The position numbers were made by a program, and so were the translations under genes. This document shows positions 21,545-32,352 of a stretch of DNA of 64,000 nt, in pieces; position 1 is the first letter of the stretch; the number at the start of each line of letters is the position of its first letter. The notes beneath the pieces were generated by a model. The model was not told the origin of the DNA and made no database searches. It saw only the letters and a program-made list of their open reading frames with translations. The DNA comes from Paracyclopina nana (Eukaryota > Arthropoda > Copepoda > Cyclopoida > Cyclopettidae), in the NCBI GenBank assembly GCA_019096065.1, contig JAGUCH010000007.1, forward strand, positions 1,820,501 through 1,884,500. Direction: 5' to 3'.

Positions 21545-21725
21545 TTAATCAAAATAAGCCAAACTTTGGATAGCCACTTTGAAAGCATTGGGTTTTTTGA
21601 AGAAAAACAACGATGTCAGGAGCAATGATGGGACCCAAACAAGGGCTAAACTTGAGAAAGTAGAGTATGCAGGTCCAAAGTAAATTCCCTTGGAATTTTG
21701 CAAGAATTTGGCGCCAATTGTCACG
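21545..21725 (-). CDS. Last exon of a multi-pass membrane protein, separated from its 5' exons by TE2
   Basis: An acceptor (tctaag) at 21726-21731 opens an exon of 60 codons ending at TAA 21545. It contains a long hydrophobic segment (SSLALVWVPSLLLTSLFFF) and a short polar tail. The upstream exon, ending with a GTGAGG donor at 51524, is in matching phase (2+1), so the two parts fit one 191-residue protein with TE2 sitting 12 bp upstream of this exon. The family is not recognised. Confidence 0.5.
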
Positions 21726-21742
21726 CTTAGAATGATCAAAGT

Positions 21743-22036
21743 TGTCGCGGCTCGGGTCCAATATTCGATCTGTTTTTGCCTCGAATGCGCGCCTGAAGCT
21801 GAGCCTCTACTCCATTACTGTTGTTGAGAATTTCTGTACTTACTTACTGCAAACCAACCGAATAATATACATCGTATTAAGTATCTGTCAAAACTTGTGT
21901 ATTTTGCTATAACTCTCTATATAATCTTTATTGTCACGGTTCAATCCTTGGCTATTTGCAGTTGGTCAAGGGGAATAAGGTTTGCATTGTCGTCCTCATG
22001 GATTCTCCTCTCTCTTCAGCATATGGAGCTGAAACA
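21743..22036 (+). repeat. TE2 5' LTR
   Basis: Starts TGTCGCGGCTCGGG and ends GAGCTGAAACA. Bases 21743-21811 recur at 33286-33354 and the remainder recurs up to 51181. Confidence 0.95.
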
Positions 22037-22040
22037 GTTT

Positions 22041-22059
22041 TGGTGCCGCGACGACCGGG
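22041..22059 (+). promoter_or_regulatory. TE2 primer binding site (probable)
   Basis: TGGTGCCGCGACGACCGGG begins four bases after the LTR end. TGG is the expected complement of a tRNA CCA end. I cannot assign the tRNA with confidence; it is clearly different from the Lys-type site of TE1. Confidence 0.6.
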
Positions 22060-22160
22060 ATTCAAAGTCTGGCTAGCGAAATGCTAACCCCGCCTTCGAA
22101 CCTGGCAAAGGAGGAAGCCCAAGAACGGAAGATATTGCGAAACGCAATCCCCTTCTGCAG

Positions 22161-25100
22161 ATGCCACCGAAATCCTCAAAGAACAAGAAGAGGCCCTTGT
22201 CAACACCGGAACCACCTACAAGGACAAGTAGCCGAATCAAAGGAGAAAAAGCTCTGTCACCCGAATCCACTGCGCAAAAGACTAAGGAAGAAATAGAGGA
22301 GCTGACTCAGAAAGCTAAGAAACACTGGAACCTTCAGGAGGATCCATCGTACAGGGAAATTCTTCAGCTCCCTCCAATCATCGATAGGCACGAAAGGTGC
22401 ACGGTCCCCACTGCTGCAACACCAACGCACCATCCGGATGTCGTGCCCACAATTGGCGCTTACGAAGAAGCACCTGAAGGAGAATCAGTAGTCAGCCAAA
22501 AAAGCTACGGTCCGCCGGAGATAATAATCACACCTCCAACGGAAAGTCCATCCTGGCCCCCTTCCAATTCAGGCAGTGAAAAGACTTCAGGATTCGTCTC
22601 TGACTCGCAGAGCTATCGGCAACAAGTTCAGGCCTCGACAGACAGTGAAAGTGCTAGTGAAGAAGAACTGTACATGTCAGTGAGATCCGACAGCCAAAAT
22701 ATGTCTACAACTACAGTGCTAAGCCCAACCGAAGTGGAAAGCCAAGAAGCTCAGTTGGACCCGGACGCGGAGACATCCAATGCTGGAGCCAGCGATGCTT
22801 CTCGAAACGAGAAAAGCTCTCAAAATCAATCGGCTTCAGCAGCAATCAACCCTTCAAAGGTCGCAAAAGAGCTCTCTCGCCTTCAAGAGATGAGAAGATT
22901 ACAGGCCGATTACGAATTGAAAGCGAGGCATTTGCGCGACTTTCTGGAAGAAGTTAAAGCTCTCGTGGAAGGTCCACTCGTGACTCAAGGCCATGAATAC
23001 TCCAACCGACTGAACGAGGGAGAAACAAGATTGGCAGACTTGAAAGAAGCCCTGGACAATTATGCCAGGAAGGCCACTTCGGAGGCTGTGGGAGTGCTCA
23101 CCACATTGTCCAACAAATATGCGGACAAAGTCGCAGTGGCCATGGGAAAACTACAGTTGAAGATGCTGGAGCTAAACGCGCATTACATGGACCGCTCAGG
23201 CTCAGACTCCGAAACGGACGAAGAACGAGGAGCAACATCGACGCAAGCAGTCAACAAAAACATGGATCAGGCTCACCAAAATTATCAACTTTTGTCGCAG
23301 CAGTATCTGGTCATTAGGTCGGAGGTCCTTCAAGCCTTGGAGTCCTCACGTTTGGTCTTGGCAAAAAATATGTTTGAAATAAACGAGCTCGCGCAGTCTT
23401 ATGAACAATTGCTTTCCCTCAATAAAGATCGACTGGTCATGTTAAATCAGCTGGCAAGGTTAAATCCTAGCGTCACCGAAAAAGGCTACGACGAAAGTCT
23501 AGGAAGAGAAGCTACCAATATCCTCCATGAGCTGACTGTAGCCAGGACAGAAGCAGCGGTAAGGGAACAAATCAAGCGAAACGCTGTGAAGTCGTCGGCC
23601 ACAATTCCGCCACCCCTTTATAACTCTAGTCAATCATCCAATACAAGTAGGGAAACGAGCCTGCCCCCGGATTTCAACCCAAGGTTGCCCCCTCCAGAAC
23701 CTCCCCAAGGAGCCTGCCCAAGGAGAGGGACTCCAAACTTTCCAGACCTATACCAAAGAGGAAGACAACCTCAAGCTGCAACCAACGACCAATCCAGGCA
23801 CCCCCGGCCAAACCCCACCACAAATAGAGTTGAAAATCCTCCAGAGTACTCCGCTCTTTCGAGAGGAAATTCGTCGGAAGTTCAATTCAGACACTCACCA
23901 AACTTCGATCCGGGAAGGCCACCACCTTTTCACGATCCAAACGGACCATCGGCTCCTCAGGGCTCTGGACCCCCTCCGCCGGAACCACCGGGACCGCCTG
24001 GACCCTCTGGACCTCCTGGAGACCCACCAGACGATGATGATCCACGATTCCCTCGATTTCCTGACCACCAACGAAGAGTTGAACGGTCAACTCCATCAAA
24101 TCGAACTCCTGACAACAGATCCCACTTCAACACCTCTCAAGGATCTGGTCAAGACCACCGCTATCGCAACATCAAGTTATCCGCAATTGAGGTACCAACT
24201 TTTGATGGGAGAAATCCAGTGGAGTACCAGTCTTTCATCGACGACTTTAAATACCTCGTACATGAAAACCCTAACATCACTACCCAAGAGAAGCAAGCCC
24301 GCCTAATTCAAGCCACCTATAACAAAGGAAAGCCAGGTCCAGCCTACCAAACGATCCATATCTATCCTCGAAATGAGCACGGCTATCTTGACAGCCTTTT
24401 AGCTCTTGAAAATGAATACGGCAACATCGACCGCCAAGTCAACTATGCCTTTGCCGATCTGGAGAAAATCCAAGTGATTGACAATACTCAAGCTGAAAAT
24501 ATCAATGCTGTCAGAGCTGCTGTAAATAAAGTTCGCATTCATCTTTCATCCATCTCGGGCTCAACTCTGCAATCACATTATGGCAACGTGCTGTCACGAC
24601 TGAAGTTCAATTCACAAACGCGCATGGCTTTCGAAGTATATCAAGATACATGCGAGGAACAGTTTACTTTTGAAATGTTCGATAGATGGTGCAGCAAACA
24701 ATTGCAGAGAATCCATCAGAGGAACAGTTTACCTCCAGCCGTGCCAGAGCGAAAAGCGACCCAAATGCCAGCTCGAAACGAGTATAAGGCCCCTCGAAGA
24801 CAACTGCCTGCAGTATTGGCCTCCTCAGGAACAAACGAAGCAGTCACAATGATGCCCACAGCAAATGGCAACAGTGAAAGCGAGTTCAGCGACGACGACT
24901 ATGAAGACGAGACGTTAGTCCTAGCAACAATGGCTCCTCACCTCCAACCATACAATCATTGCCCCTTGTGTGTCAAAGAAAAGCACCCGCTATGGAGATG
25001 CCAACCCTTCAAGAGGCTGTCCTTGACAGAAAGACGCCAGTTCGTCAAGAAGTCCAGAACTTGCTTCCGCTGCCTAATGGGACAACACTCAAGACATAAG

Positions 25101-28100
25101 TGCGAGCTAGACTGGTCATGCAGGACATGTTCAAAAAAATCGCATCACACACTGCTGTGTCGAGGCCTTGAACAAGAAATGGCCAACTTAGATGATGAAA
25201 CGTCCAATCGCCCTTCAAGTGGAGACGGAAAAAGTAACCAAAGAGACTCAGCAAGCTATCGGCCAGACAGCAGCAAACCCTCAAGCAGAAATGACTCCAA
25301 GACTGCTGATGACAACTTCAACAGTCAATCTTCCCAAAAAACCATGCTCGCCATCACATCGCCACACGAGAACGAAACGTTCATGGCGCTCCAGACTCAA
25401 CCTGCTGCAAGATTCCTAAAAAGAATAACCTACCAAGTAGCCCCCGTAATTCTAGCCAACCCAAAAAAACCTCACCTCTGGATAAAAGTAAATGCTCTTC
25501 TCGATACTGGAGCTGAAGGTTCGTTCATGAAAACCGCCATAGCCAACCATTTGGGCCTGGAAAGAATCAACTCAGAGCAAACAATAAGAACATTGGGCAC
25601 GACATCAAGGATTCAGTCATCATTGGCACCGGTCATGCTGAGAAGCACAATATCAGATGAAGAGGAAAGAATCCTAGTCAATACCTCAAATACACTAATT
25701 GATGGAGTGAGGCCAACCTTGCCCTCGGACTTAACGGAAAAATTCCCAGAGCTCCTCAACGAAACCTTTCCTAGCTATGTCCAACCAGGGACAATTGATA
25801 TAATTCTGGGGATTGAACATTTTGAGTGGATGATACCAAAAAGACCAGAAGAACAAAAGGGAAAGCCTTATGTTTTTGAGACAAAATTGGGAAAAGTCTG
25901 TGTCTATGGAGAAACTCCACCAAAACATCGCGATGCGCTCAGTCTAATGGCACCAACATCAAACCTCTCAGAAGAAGATACATTTTACTTCTCAATGGAT
26001 CCCGCCAAAGTCCTCCAGAATCTTTGGAACTTTGACCTAATGGGGGTCAAAGGGGGGGAGGAACACACACAAAAACTGAACAAAAATCAGCAATTCGCCC
26101 TCGACACCCTCAAAAATGGAATAACAAGAGACAAAAGCGGAAGATATCAAGTACCTGTCACCTGGAAACCAGGACAGCCCGAGAAGTTGATCTGCAACCT
26201 AAGAGAAGTCAAACCGGCCACAGAAGCTTTCGAATCACGATTAAAAAGAAAGAACCCACAAATGCACGAAAAGGCCACACAGGAAATCCAGAATGATCTA
26301 AAAAGAGGCTTCATCAGAGAAATCAACCCCGAAACGGAAGAAGTCTTCGCGGGATTTTTTCTAAATTGGCTCACAGTGGATCGCCCTGACAAAACCACCA
26401 CTCCACTGCGCGTCGTCTACGATGGCAGCCGAAAAGGCTCTAATGGCCAAAGCCTGAATGATGCTCAGCTGGAAGGCCCAAACTTATTGGCAGAGCTCCT
26501 GGACATCTTGCTAAGATTAAGGGATAGCCCGGTGGCCATCGTGGCTGACATCCAAAAAATGTTCAGGCAATTCCTCATCCCGCCCGAGCACAGGAAATAC
26601 TTTAGATTCATGTGGGGAGGAAAATATTATGAGCCAATAACTCTGATCTTCGGTGCGAGAGCCTCGCCTTGCATGGCCATCTTCGCACTGCAGCACCACG
26701 CCATAACCCATGAAAAGGAGTTCCCGCTGGCAGCAAAGGCCGTCCTCCAGGACATATACATGGACGACCTCATAACCACGGCCGAAACGGTGGAGGAGGC
26801 CAGAAAAATAGTGTCGCAGTGCAACCAACTGATGGAGCCAGCTCATCTCCCGCTTAAAAAATGGATGAGCAGCCACCCTAAAGTATTGGAAGATTTGGCA
26901 GAAGAACAGCTGGACCCATCCTGGAAGGCTGCTCCCAATGTCGACGTCAGGACGAAAGCACTAGGATTGGCCATCGACTTCAAGCAAGATGAAATTTTCT
27001 TCGAAGTACCAGATTTGACGGAAAAACGAGACGGTGTCATCACCATGAGAAAATTGGCGTCAGTGGCAGCCAAAATCTTTGACCCGCTAGGATTGGTAGA
27101 TCCCATCACGCTTCCCCTGAGACTGGCCATGCAACAAATCTGCGCTATGAAGCTAGTGTTGCATATTGACTGGGACACGGATTTAATGGGACTGGAAAAT
27201 GAGCAAGTCGACGAGATAATAACGAATTGGAAAAACTCGATCGACTCGTTATCAGAACTAAGCAAGGTTCGATTCCCAAGGGCCATCCGAAAAGGATCTT
27301 GTATTTCTCAGGACCTAATTATTTTCACCGACGCGTCCGAGAAGGCCTACGCTGCATGCGCATATATAAGGATCGAATATGACAGTGGAGTGGTAGATGC
27401 AAACCTCTTAATATCTCGAAGGAGGCTGGCCCCCTTGGCGGAAAGAAGATCTATACCAGAGTTGGAATTGATGGGTGCTTTATTGGGAGCTAGGCTATCA
27501 AAAAAGATAATAAAAACTGTCAACAACGCTTACCAAAAGGTCTTCTTCTTTACCGACTCCAGATGCGTCCTAACTTGGATATGTAAACCTGGCTCGGCCT
27601 GGAAGGTCTTCGTAGGTCGCCGAGTAAGCGAAATCCACTCGCTATCCAGTGACTTCACTTGGTCTCATGTGGCTGGCAAGGGAAATCCAGCAGATCTTCC
27701 AACTCGTGGATGCACTTCCAAAGATCTTCAGTTGATGCCAATCTGGGCGAAAGGCCCTGAGTGGCTGACTTTGAAACCGGAAGAATATCCCATATGGCAG
27801 CCGCAAGTCACGGACGATGACCTACTCCCTTCAAATATTTCTCCAGACGAAGCCGTCATCCTCACCACTCACATGGCATCACCAGACGAAGAGCACGTCC
27901 AGGTCACAGCTCAACTGAAAGAGATGAAACAAACTGTCATCAGGCTGCGAAACGCAGATCTGAAAGAGCATCGAATTACCTACTCCGACTTTAGAAAGCA
28001 GACAAGAATAATGGGATATGTGTACTCGTACATCCACAAGTGCAAGGCCAGAGCGAAAGCTAGAAAAGAAAAAAGGCTAATAAAAGTGCTAGACGTTCCA

Positions 28101-29666
28101 ACGCCAGCAATAGAGAGGGCCGAACTACTGATGATCGCTATCGATCAGCACAAGTACTTCAAAGACGAAATAGACCACCTGCTTAAATTTGGCCATTTCC
28201 CAAAGAAAAGTCAATTAGCCGGCCTCAACGTGGTCATGGGGAAATATGGAGAGCTCAGGACTGAAGGACGAACACAGCATCTCCAAGTTGAGTGGCTCGC
28301 TCGGTCGAGGATAATATTGCCCCCAACTGAACAGACGAAAAGTCTACTTCGAGTCATCCATGAAGAAATTGGCCATGGCGGAGGAAAAAGGCCACTGCTA
28401 AACGCAGCCAGAGCAAATTACTGGCTAATCAATGGCAGCCGTCTGACCGAGAAATTGATAGCGAAATGCATAGACTGTCAACATAAGAAAAACTCACCAA
28501 TTCAGCCAAAGTTCGCCCCTCTGCCACCAAATGCGGTGTCCTTGTCGGACATTTTGCCATTCAAACACGTAGCCATAGATTTTGCCGGTCCCTTCGAAGT
28601 CATTCAAGGAAGATCAGTGCTGAAACGGTGGGTCTTAATAGTCATTTGTCGCCATGTCAAAGCCATCCACATCGAAGTGGTAGAAGACCTAAAAACTGAA
28701 TCAGTTATAAACTCGCTAACGAGGTTTGTAGCCATAAGAGGAACTCCCAAGTCAATTAGGTCTGACAACCAGAGCAGCTTCGTCAAAGCAGTCAAAGACC
28801 TATGGAAAGACGAAAGGCATGAAGATCTCCTAGAAATGGCGTCATCTTTCAACTGGGAGACGTTGAGAAGATGGGGGGAGGACATAGGAGTAAAGAATTG
28901 GACCTTCTCGCCGCCATATGGACCAAACTTCAATGGACTTAGTGAAAGCGCGGTCAAGCTGTGGAAAAGAGCCATGTTCAAAACTTATAGAAAATATACA
29001 TTCCACAATGATGATTTTGTCACTCTTGCCACAAAAGCAGCCAGCATCGTCAACTCCAGACCACTGGCAGAAATAGAAGACGAGATACTGACGCCAAGCC
29101 ACTTCTTAACCAAAGGGCCCCCAGGAGAGCTTCTGCCCATCATCGAACCTGAAAAAATAAAAACATTACCGCGCAGGTTCGCAGTTATAGAAAAATACCT
29201 GCAAGAAGTCTGGGATTGGTGGCTCCCACAATGGCTATATCAAATTCATCGCCTGCCAAAATGGAGAGAATCCCAACAAGAATTAAAGCTTGGGCAACTG
29301 GTACTGCTAGTCGAGGAGAAGACGAAGAGAAATCTGTGGAGGAAGGGCAAAGTAGTCGAGCTGGAAAAAGGAATGGATGGGATAGTAAGGCGAGTCAAGG
29401 TGGTAATCCAACCAAAAAAGAAAAAGATAAAAGTCACGCTTACCCGTCCAGTCAGTCGTCTGGCCCCAATAGAGGTCTTTGAAGAATCTCCGGATGACAA
29501 CCACTTCGAGCCTCCAATCCAAGAGGAAGATATCCCTACTCTCCCAAAGGATCAACCCATCTCCACAATCCTGGCAAAAGTGCGAAAAAACCTGAAAAGA
29601 ATAGAAGAAGTTAAAGAAGCAACGGCTTACAAATCATCGGGAGCCAGTAAAGCGCAACAACACTAA
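22161..29666 (+). CDS. TE2 gag-pol polyprotein (intact, 2501 residues)
   Basis: One uninterrupted frame runs from ATG 22161 to TAA 29666. Residues 1-270 are acidic and disordered; 270-480 are helical; 500-660 are Pro-rich; the BEL-type capsid follows (VPTFDGRNPVEYQSFIDDF). Cys/His knuckles lie at about 934-1000 (CPLCVKEKHPLWRC, CFRCLMGQHSRHKC, CRTCSKKSHHTLLC). The protease has LLDTGAEGSF (about 1113). RT has IVADIQKMFRQF and YMDD (about 1532). RNase H has FTDASEKAYA (about 1721). Integrase has a zinc motif (HEEIGHGG...CIDC) at about 2068-2113 and D-D-E in IDFAGPF, RSDNQSSF and FNGLSES (about 2136-2261). All key catalytic residues are present, so the polyprotein looks functional. Confidence 0.96.
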   Translation: MPPKSSKNKKRPLSTPEPPTRTSSRIKGEKALSPESTAQKTKEEIEELTQKAKKHWNLQEDPSYREILQLPPIIDRHERCTVPTAATPTHHPDVVPTIGAYEEAPEGESVVSQKSYGPPEIIITPPTESPSWPPSNSGSEKTSGFVSDSQSYRQQVQASTDSESASEEELYMSVRSDSQNMSTTTVLSPTEVESQEAQLDPDAETSNAGASDASRNEKSSQNQSASAAINPSKVAKELSRLQEMRRLQADYELKARHLRDFLEEVKALVEGPLVTQGHEYSNRLNEGETRLADLKEALDNYARKATSEAVGVLTTLSNKYADKVAVAMGKLQLKMLELNAHYMDRSGSDSETDEERGATSTQAVNKNMDQAHQNYQLLSQQYLVIRSEVLQALESSRLVLAKNMFEINELAQSYEQLLSLNKDRLVMLNQLARLNPSVTEKGYDESLGREATNILHELTVARTEAAVREQIKRNAVKSSATIPPPLYNSSQSSNTSRETSLPPDFNPRLPPPEPPQGACPRRGTPNFPDLYQRGRQPQAATNDQSRHPRPNPTTNRVENPPEYSALSRGNSSEVQFRHSPNFDPGRPPPFHDPNGPSAPQGSGPPPPEPPGPPGPSGPPGDPPDDDDPRFPRFPDHQRRVERSTPSNRTPDNRSHFNTSQGSGQDHRYRNIKLSAIEVPTFDGRNPVEYQSFIDDFKYLVHENPNITTQEKQARLIQATYNKGKPGPAYQTIHIYPRNEHGYLDSLLALENEYGNIDRQVNYAFADLEKIQVIDNTQAENINAVRAAVNKVRIHLSSISGSTLQSHYGNVLSRLKFNSQTRMAFEVYQDTCEEQFTFEMFDRWCSKQLQRIHQRNSLPPAVPERKATQMPARNEYKAPRRQLPAVLASSGTNEAVTMMPTANGNSESEFSDDDYEDETLVLATMAPHLQPYNHCPLCVKEKHPLWRCQPFKRLSLTERRQFVKKSRTCFRCLMGQHSRHKCELDWSCRTCSKKSHHTLLCRGLEQEMANLDDETSNRPSSGDGKSNQRDSASYRPDSSKPSSRNDSKTADDNFNSQSSQKTMLAITSPHENETFMALQTQPAARFLKRITYQVAPVILANPKKPHLWIKVNALLDTGAEGSFMKTAIANHLGLERINSEQTIRTLGTTSRIQSSLAPVMLRSTISDEEERILVNTSNTLIDGVRPTLPSDLTEKFPELLNETFPSYVQPGTIDIILGIEHFEWMIPKRPEEQKGKPYVFETKLGKVCVYGETPPKHRDALSLMAPTSNLSEEDTFYFSMDPAKVLQNLWNFDLMGVKGGEEHTQKLNKNQQFALDTLKNGITRDKSGRYQVPVTWKPGQPEKLICNLREVKPATEAFESRLKRKNPQMHEKATQEIQNDLKRGFIREINPETEEVFAGFFLNWLTVDRPDKTTTPLRVVYDGSRKGSNGQSLNDAQLEGPNLLAELLDILLRLRDSPVAIVADIQKMFRQFLIPPEHRKYFRFMWGGKYYEPITLIFGARASPCMAIFALQHHAITHEKEFPLAAKAVLQDIYMDDLITTAETVEEARKIVSQCNQLMEPAHLPLKKWMSSHPKVLEDLAEEQLDPSWKAAPNVDVRTKALGLAIDFKQDEIFFEVPDLTEKRDGVITMRKLASVAAKIFDPLGLVDPITLPLRLAMQQICAMKLVLHIDWDTDLMGLENEQVDEIITNWKNSIDSLSELSKVRFPRAIRKGSCISQDLIIFTDASEKAYAACAYIRIEYDSGVVDANLLISRRRLAPLAERRSIPELELMGALLGARLSKKIIKTVNNAYQKVFFFTDSRCVLTWICKPGSAWKVFVGRRVSEIHSLSSDFTWSHVAGKGNPADLPTRGCTSKDLQLMPIWAKGPEWLTLKPEEYPIWQPQVTDDDLLPSNISPDEAVILTTHMASPDEEHVQVTAQLKEMKQTVIRLRNADLKEHRITYSDFRKQTRIMGYVYSYIHKCKARAKARKEKRLIKVLDVPTPAIERAELLMIAIDQHKYFKDEIDHLLKFGHFPKKSQLAGLNVVMGKYGELRTEGRTQHLQVEWLARSRIILPPTEQTKSLLRVIHEEIGHGGGKRPLLNAARANYWLINGSRLTEKLIAKCIDCQHKKNSPIQPKFAPLPPNAVSLSDILPFKHVAIDFAGPFEVIQGRSVLKRWVLIVICRHVKAIHIEVVEDLKTESVINSLTRFVAIRGTPKSIRSDNQSSFVKAVKDLWKDERHEDLLEMASSFNWETLRRWGEDIGVKNWTFSPPYGPNFNGLSESAVKLWKRAMFKTYRKYTFHNDDFVTLATKAASIVNSRPLAEIEDEILTPSHFLTKGPPGELLPIIEPEKIKTLPRRFAVIEKYLQEVWDWWLPQWLYQIHRLPKWRESQQELKLGQLVLLVEEKTKRNLWRKGKVVELEKGMDGIVRRVKVVIQPKKKKIKVTLTRPVSRLAPIEVFEESPDDNHFEPPIQEEDIPTLPKDQPISTILAKVRKNLKRIEEVKEATAYKSSGASKAQQH

Positions 29667-29856
29667 AAAACTCAACAAAACCTCTCTCGCGCCAAGTATT
29701 TAAATCTGCGCGAAAAAAGGCCAGGCAGTCAGGCCGCCTGGGCTGAATAGGGAAGAAGCCCTCTTCTCAACCAGTTTAACAAATAAAGACGCTAAGCCTC
29801 TCAGTTTCCGTTTCCAAACAAATCGAAAAAGTGAAAACGTTTTCAAGGATCTCAAG
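29667..29856 (+). other. Spacer between TE2 gag-pol and ORF3
   Basis: These 190 bp lack a coding frame and precede ORF3. If ORF3 is expressed it needs either a spliced subgenomic RNA or reinitiation; tttcaag just upstream of the ORF3 ATG could serve as a splice acceptor. This is inference only. Confidence 0.35.
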
Positions 29857-32352
29857 ATGCCTCGACAACGAAGAGACGAATCACCGTACCTGGAAATCAA
29901 CGCAAAGCCGGACGACGGATGGGACTCACCCCCGAGAAACTCGGGAGAAAGATCTTCGCCATCCAGGAACTCTCGCCAAAAAAGGTATCGTAGCCCTGAA
30001 AATCATGATCCCAATAAAAGAAGACGAGACCAAGAAGACCCAAAACGGCGAAACGCCGAGCGAGGACGTCGCGAAAAGCGATCTCGGTCCACCTCTAAAC
30101 ATTCTTCTCCCCGTAGAAATGTCACCGTCAAAGAAGACGACCGCCGACGAGGAAGAAGCCAGGACCGCAGCTCCAAGGAGTACCGCCGAGACCACGAACG
30201 TCGCCGTGACCTCGAAAGGAGCGTGGGCAGGTCCGAGGACTATTCTTCCGTGGAGGCTGAATGGGAGGAGATCCAGAAGCGAGTGGCCACCTTGTCTGCC
30301 CTAAGGGAGAAGAAGAAGGCCAATCATGCAGCCAATAGCGCCGGAGCTGCCCTCACTTACAAGCAACACCGGCTCAACAAAATTGTCGAGGATCCTGGGG
30401 TTGCTGCTGCTGCCGCTGAAGAAGGTGAGGTTCCGCGGGAGCTCGTTGAGAAGAGAAAAGATCCTCCGAACTTCGACGCCAGAGTGCCCGCCCCAATTAG
30501 AAGAACCTCCGCCAAGTACTTAGGCAAGTACAGCACCACGCCCACCACGTGGAACCTCTTCTCAACAGTCTCCAAGCCGACGGCAGAGGAGGAGATCCGG
30601 ATTTCAGACTACCCTGAAAATGCCTTCGAAGAGGAGCTAGCCGACGTCGTATCCCGTTTCAAGAACAAGTGGATGTTTGACAGGGTCCTGTTCCTGCGCC
30701 ACTTCAAGACGTACTCCGAGCCGATGAGGCAGCTGCTCTACATGGACCCCAGGGTGGCCATCCTAGGTGACGAGAAAAACTTTGGGCCTCGCCGAGCCAC
30801 TGACCCTCGAAACGAGAGCCAGAGAAGGAGCGCGAGGATGCTGGCCTTGACTGCCGACACCATGAGGATGGCGTGCATTGCCGCGGGAAACATGACGGTC
30901 TTCGAGATCATGGTTGCCCACCACCCGGAGCTGCTAGGGATCTCTGCCTCAGCTCCCGACCTGCCCAAAACTGGGGTCTCGCTACGCCTCCCCAACACGT
31001 CCACCAAGGAACTCGCAGTTTGCTACCTGGGTAAATATTCAGAAATGTTCCAGGCCATGGCTGCGGTCCGGATTCAGGCTGTGGCCAAAGAAGAAGAAGA
31101 CAAGGGCGAGGTGGAATGGCAGGACATCTCCAATCTGCTGGCTTGCTTTCCTGCGATGGAAAATTACAAGGCGCGAAGCTGGCTGGACGACCTCGAGCTG
31201 ATGGCCTTCGGGGTCACGCAAAAGGTTAGTCGAAACGACTGGACCACCAGGTCATTTGAGTTGACTCTTGGCCCATTTGGAGGAGCCGTGCCCATCCAAA
31301 TAAAGCCAAGCCCTGTGCCACTCCCCCAAGGCTATGTCGAATGCAGCTGCCCGGCTGCCGCTCCGTTCTTGGGCCAAGATTCCCGAGAAGACTCACCCGC
31401 TTGCCATCGAATGTGGTGCGCCACTAAGCTGCCGCCCCGATTGTTTCCAGGAGAAGAGCTACCACATTTCCGCCCCGAAGATCATTATCAAGATTGGTAC
31501 CCGATGTACCAGGCCGCCAAAGATGCCAAGGCCATCCAAGCTCCACTGGACTTGAGATTCCGAGATGGTCAGCGCAACATTGTAAGCGTCGACCAGAAGA
31601 CTGATTGGCTATTGATGAAGAAGAGTTTGGAAGCAGACGAGTTCTACCACTCAATCAGGAAAAGGAACGTCCTCACCTTCACCACCACGTCGTGGACCAC
31701 TGCAGCCTACAGAGCCGCCAAGTTCGGGCAGGTCCGCGTCCCCAAGGAAGCCTTCACCACCCTGACGATTCTTGCACCAAATGGGGTCGCTGCCGTCTTC
31801 CACGTCAATTTTGGAGGCATAGGCGAGCCCGTGATTGGCATTCACCTCCCGCAGTGCATTGTGGACTTAATGGCTGATCCACGCATTTATAAAGTGCAGT
31901 GGAACGTGGCTGATCACGTGAAGAGGCTGCTGCTTGTGGACGTCACGGTGACAAGCACAGTTGAGGCAAGTAATCTGGTGGCTTTCATGTATCCTCAGCC
32001 TGGCCTTCAACCGCACATGATCAAGACTGGCCAAGCTTATGCGTCGCAGAGGCTGAAACTCCCCAGCACCATCACCGTCTTTCATGGGAAATCCATCGAA
32101 GATGAGTCAAAGGACCGAAAAACCCGAGGACGCTCCCCTCAATTGGATCGTCCTGACGTCAAGATCGAAGGTGACGTTATTGAGATTAGTCTACCAAGGG
32201 CTGATTTCTCAAAATCTCTGGACAAATGGCATGGAGCGCTGGTGTACTACGTATTCCACACGGTTGCCCTTCCAATGGTCCTCTTGACGAGGCTGGCGGT
32301 GAGGCTCATGGAGGCCATGCACTGCCAACATGAGGCCGTTTGGCTTCAATGA
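29857..32352 (+). CDS. TE2 ORF3, first part: SR-rich N-terminus and degenerate RNase D-like region
   Basis: ATG 29857 opens 831 codons. Residues 1-130 are Arg/Ser/Asp/Glu-rich (an SR-like, probably nuclear tail), followed by a helical stretch. The region encoded at about 31690-32300 parallels TE1 ORF3 in order: AAVFHVNFGG, GIHLP, IYKVQWNVADHVKR, STVEASNLVAFMYP, then KWHGALVYYVF. This arrangement resembles an RNase D/EXD fold with an exo II-like D but no visible exo I DxE and H instead of D in the exo III position. Just upstream of 32330 the homologous frame shifts and continues in the ORF at 32330-33157. Function is unknown; a structural or RNA-binding accessory role is inferred. Confidence 0.8.
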   Translation: MPRQRRDESPYLEINAKPDDGWDSPPRNSGERSSPSRNSRQKRYRSPENHDPNKRRRDQEDPKRRNAERGRREKRSRSTSKHSSPRRNVTVKEDDRRRGRSQDRSSKEYRRDHERRRDLERSVGRSEDYSSVEAEWEEIQKRVATLSALREKKKANHAANSAGAALTYKQHRLNKIVEDPGVAAAAAEEGEVPRELVEKRKDPPNFDARVPAPIRRTSAKYLGKYSTTPTTWNLFSTVSKPTAEEEIRISDYPENAFEEELADVVSRFKNKWMFDRVLFLRHFKTYSEPMRQLLYMDPRVAILGDEKNFGPRRATDPRNESQRRSARMLALTADTMRMACIAAGNMTVFEIMVAHHPELLGISASAPDLPKTGVSLRLPNTSTKELAVCYLGKYSEMFQAMAAVRIQAVAKEEEDKGEVEWQDISNLLACFPAMENYKARSWLDDLELMAFGVTQKVSRNDWTTRSFELTLGPFGGAVPIQIKPSPVPLPQGYVECSCPAAAPFLGQDSREDSPACHRMWCATKLPPRLFPGEELPHFRPEDHYQDWYPMYQAAKDAKAIQAPLDLRFRDGQRNIVSVDQKTDWLLMKKSLEADEFYHSIRKRNVLTFTTTSWTTAAYRAAKFGQVRVPKEAFTTLTILAPNGVAAVFHVNFGGIGEPVIGIHLPQCIVDLMADPRIYKVQWNVADHVKRLLLVDVTVTSTVEASNLVAFMYPQPGLQPHMIKTGQAYASQRLKLPSTITVFHGKSIEDESKDRKTRGRSPQLDRPDVKIEGDVIEISLPRADFSKSLDKWHGALVYYVFHTVALPMVLLTRLAVRLMEAMHCQHEAVWLQ

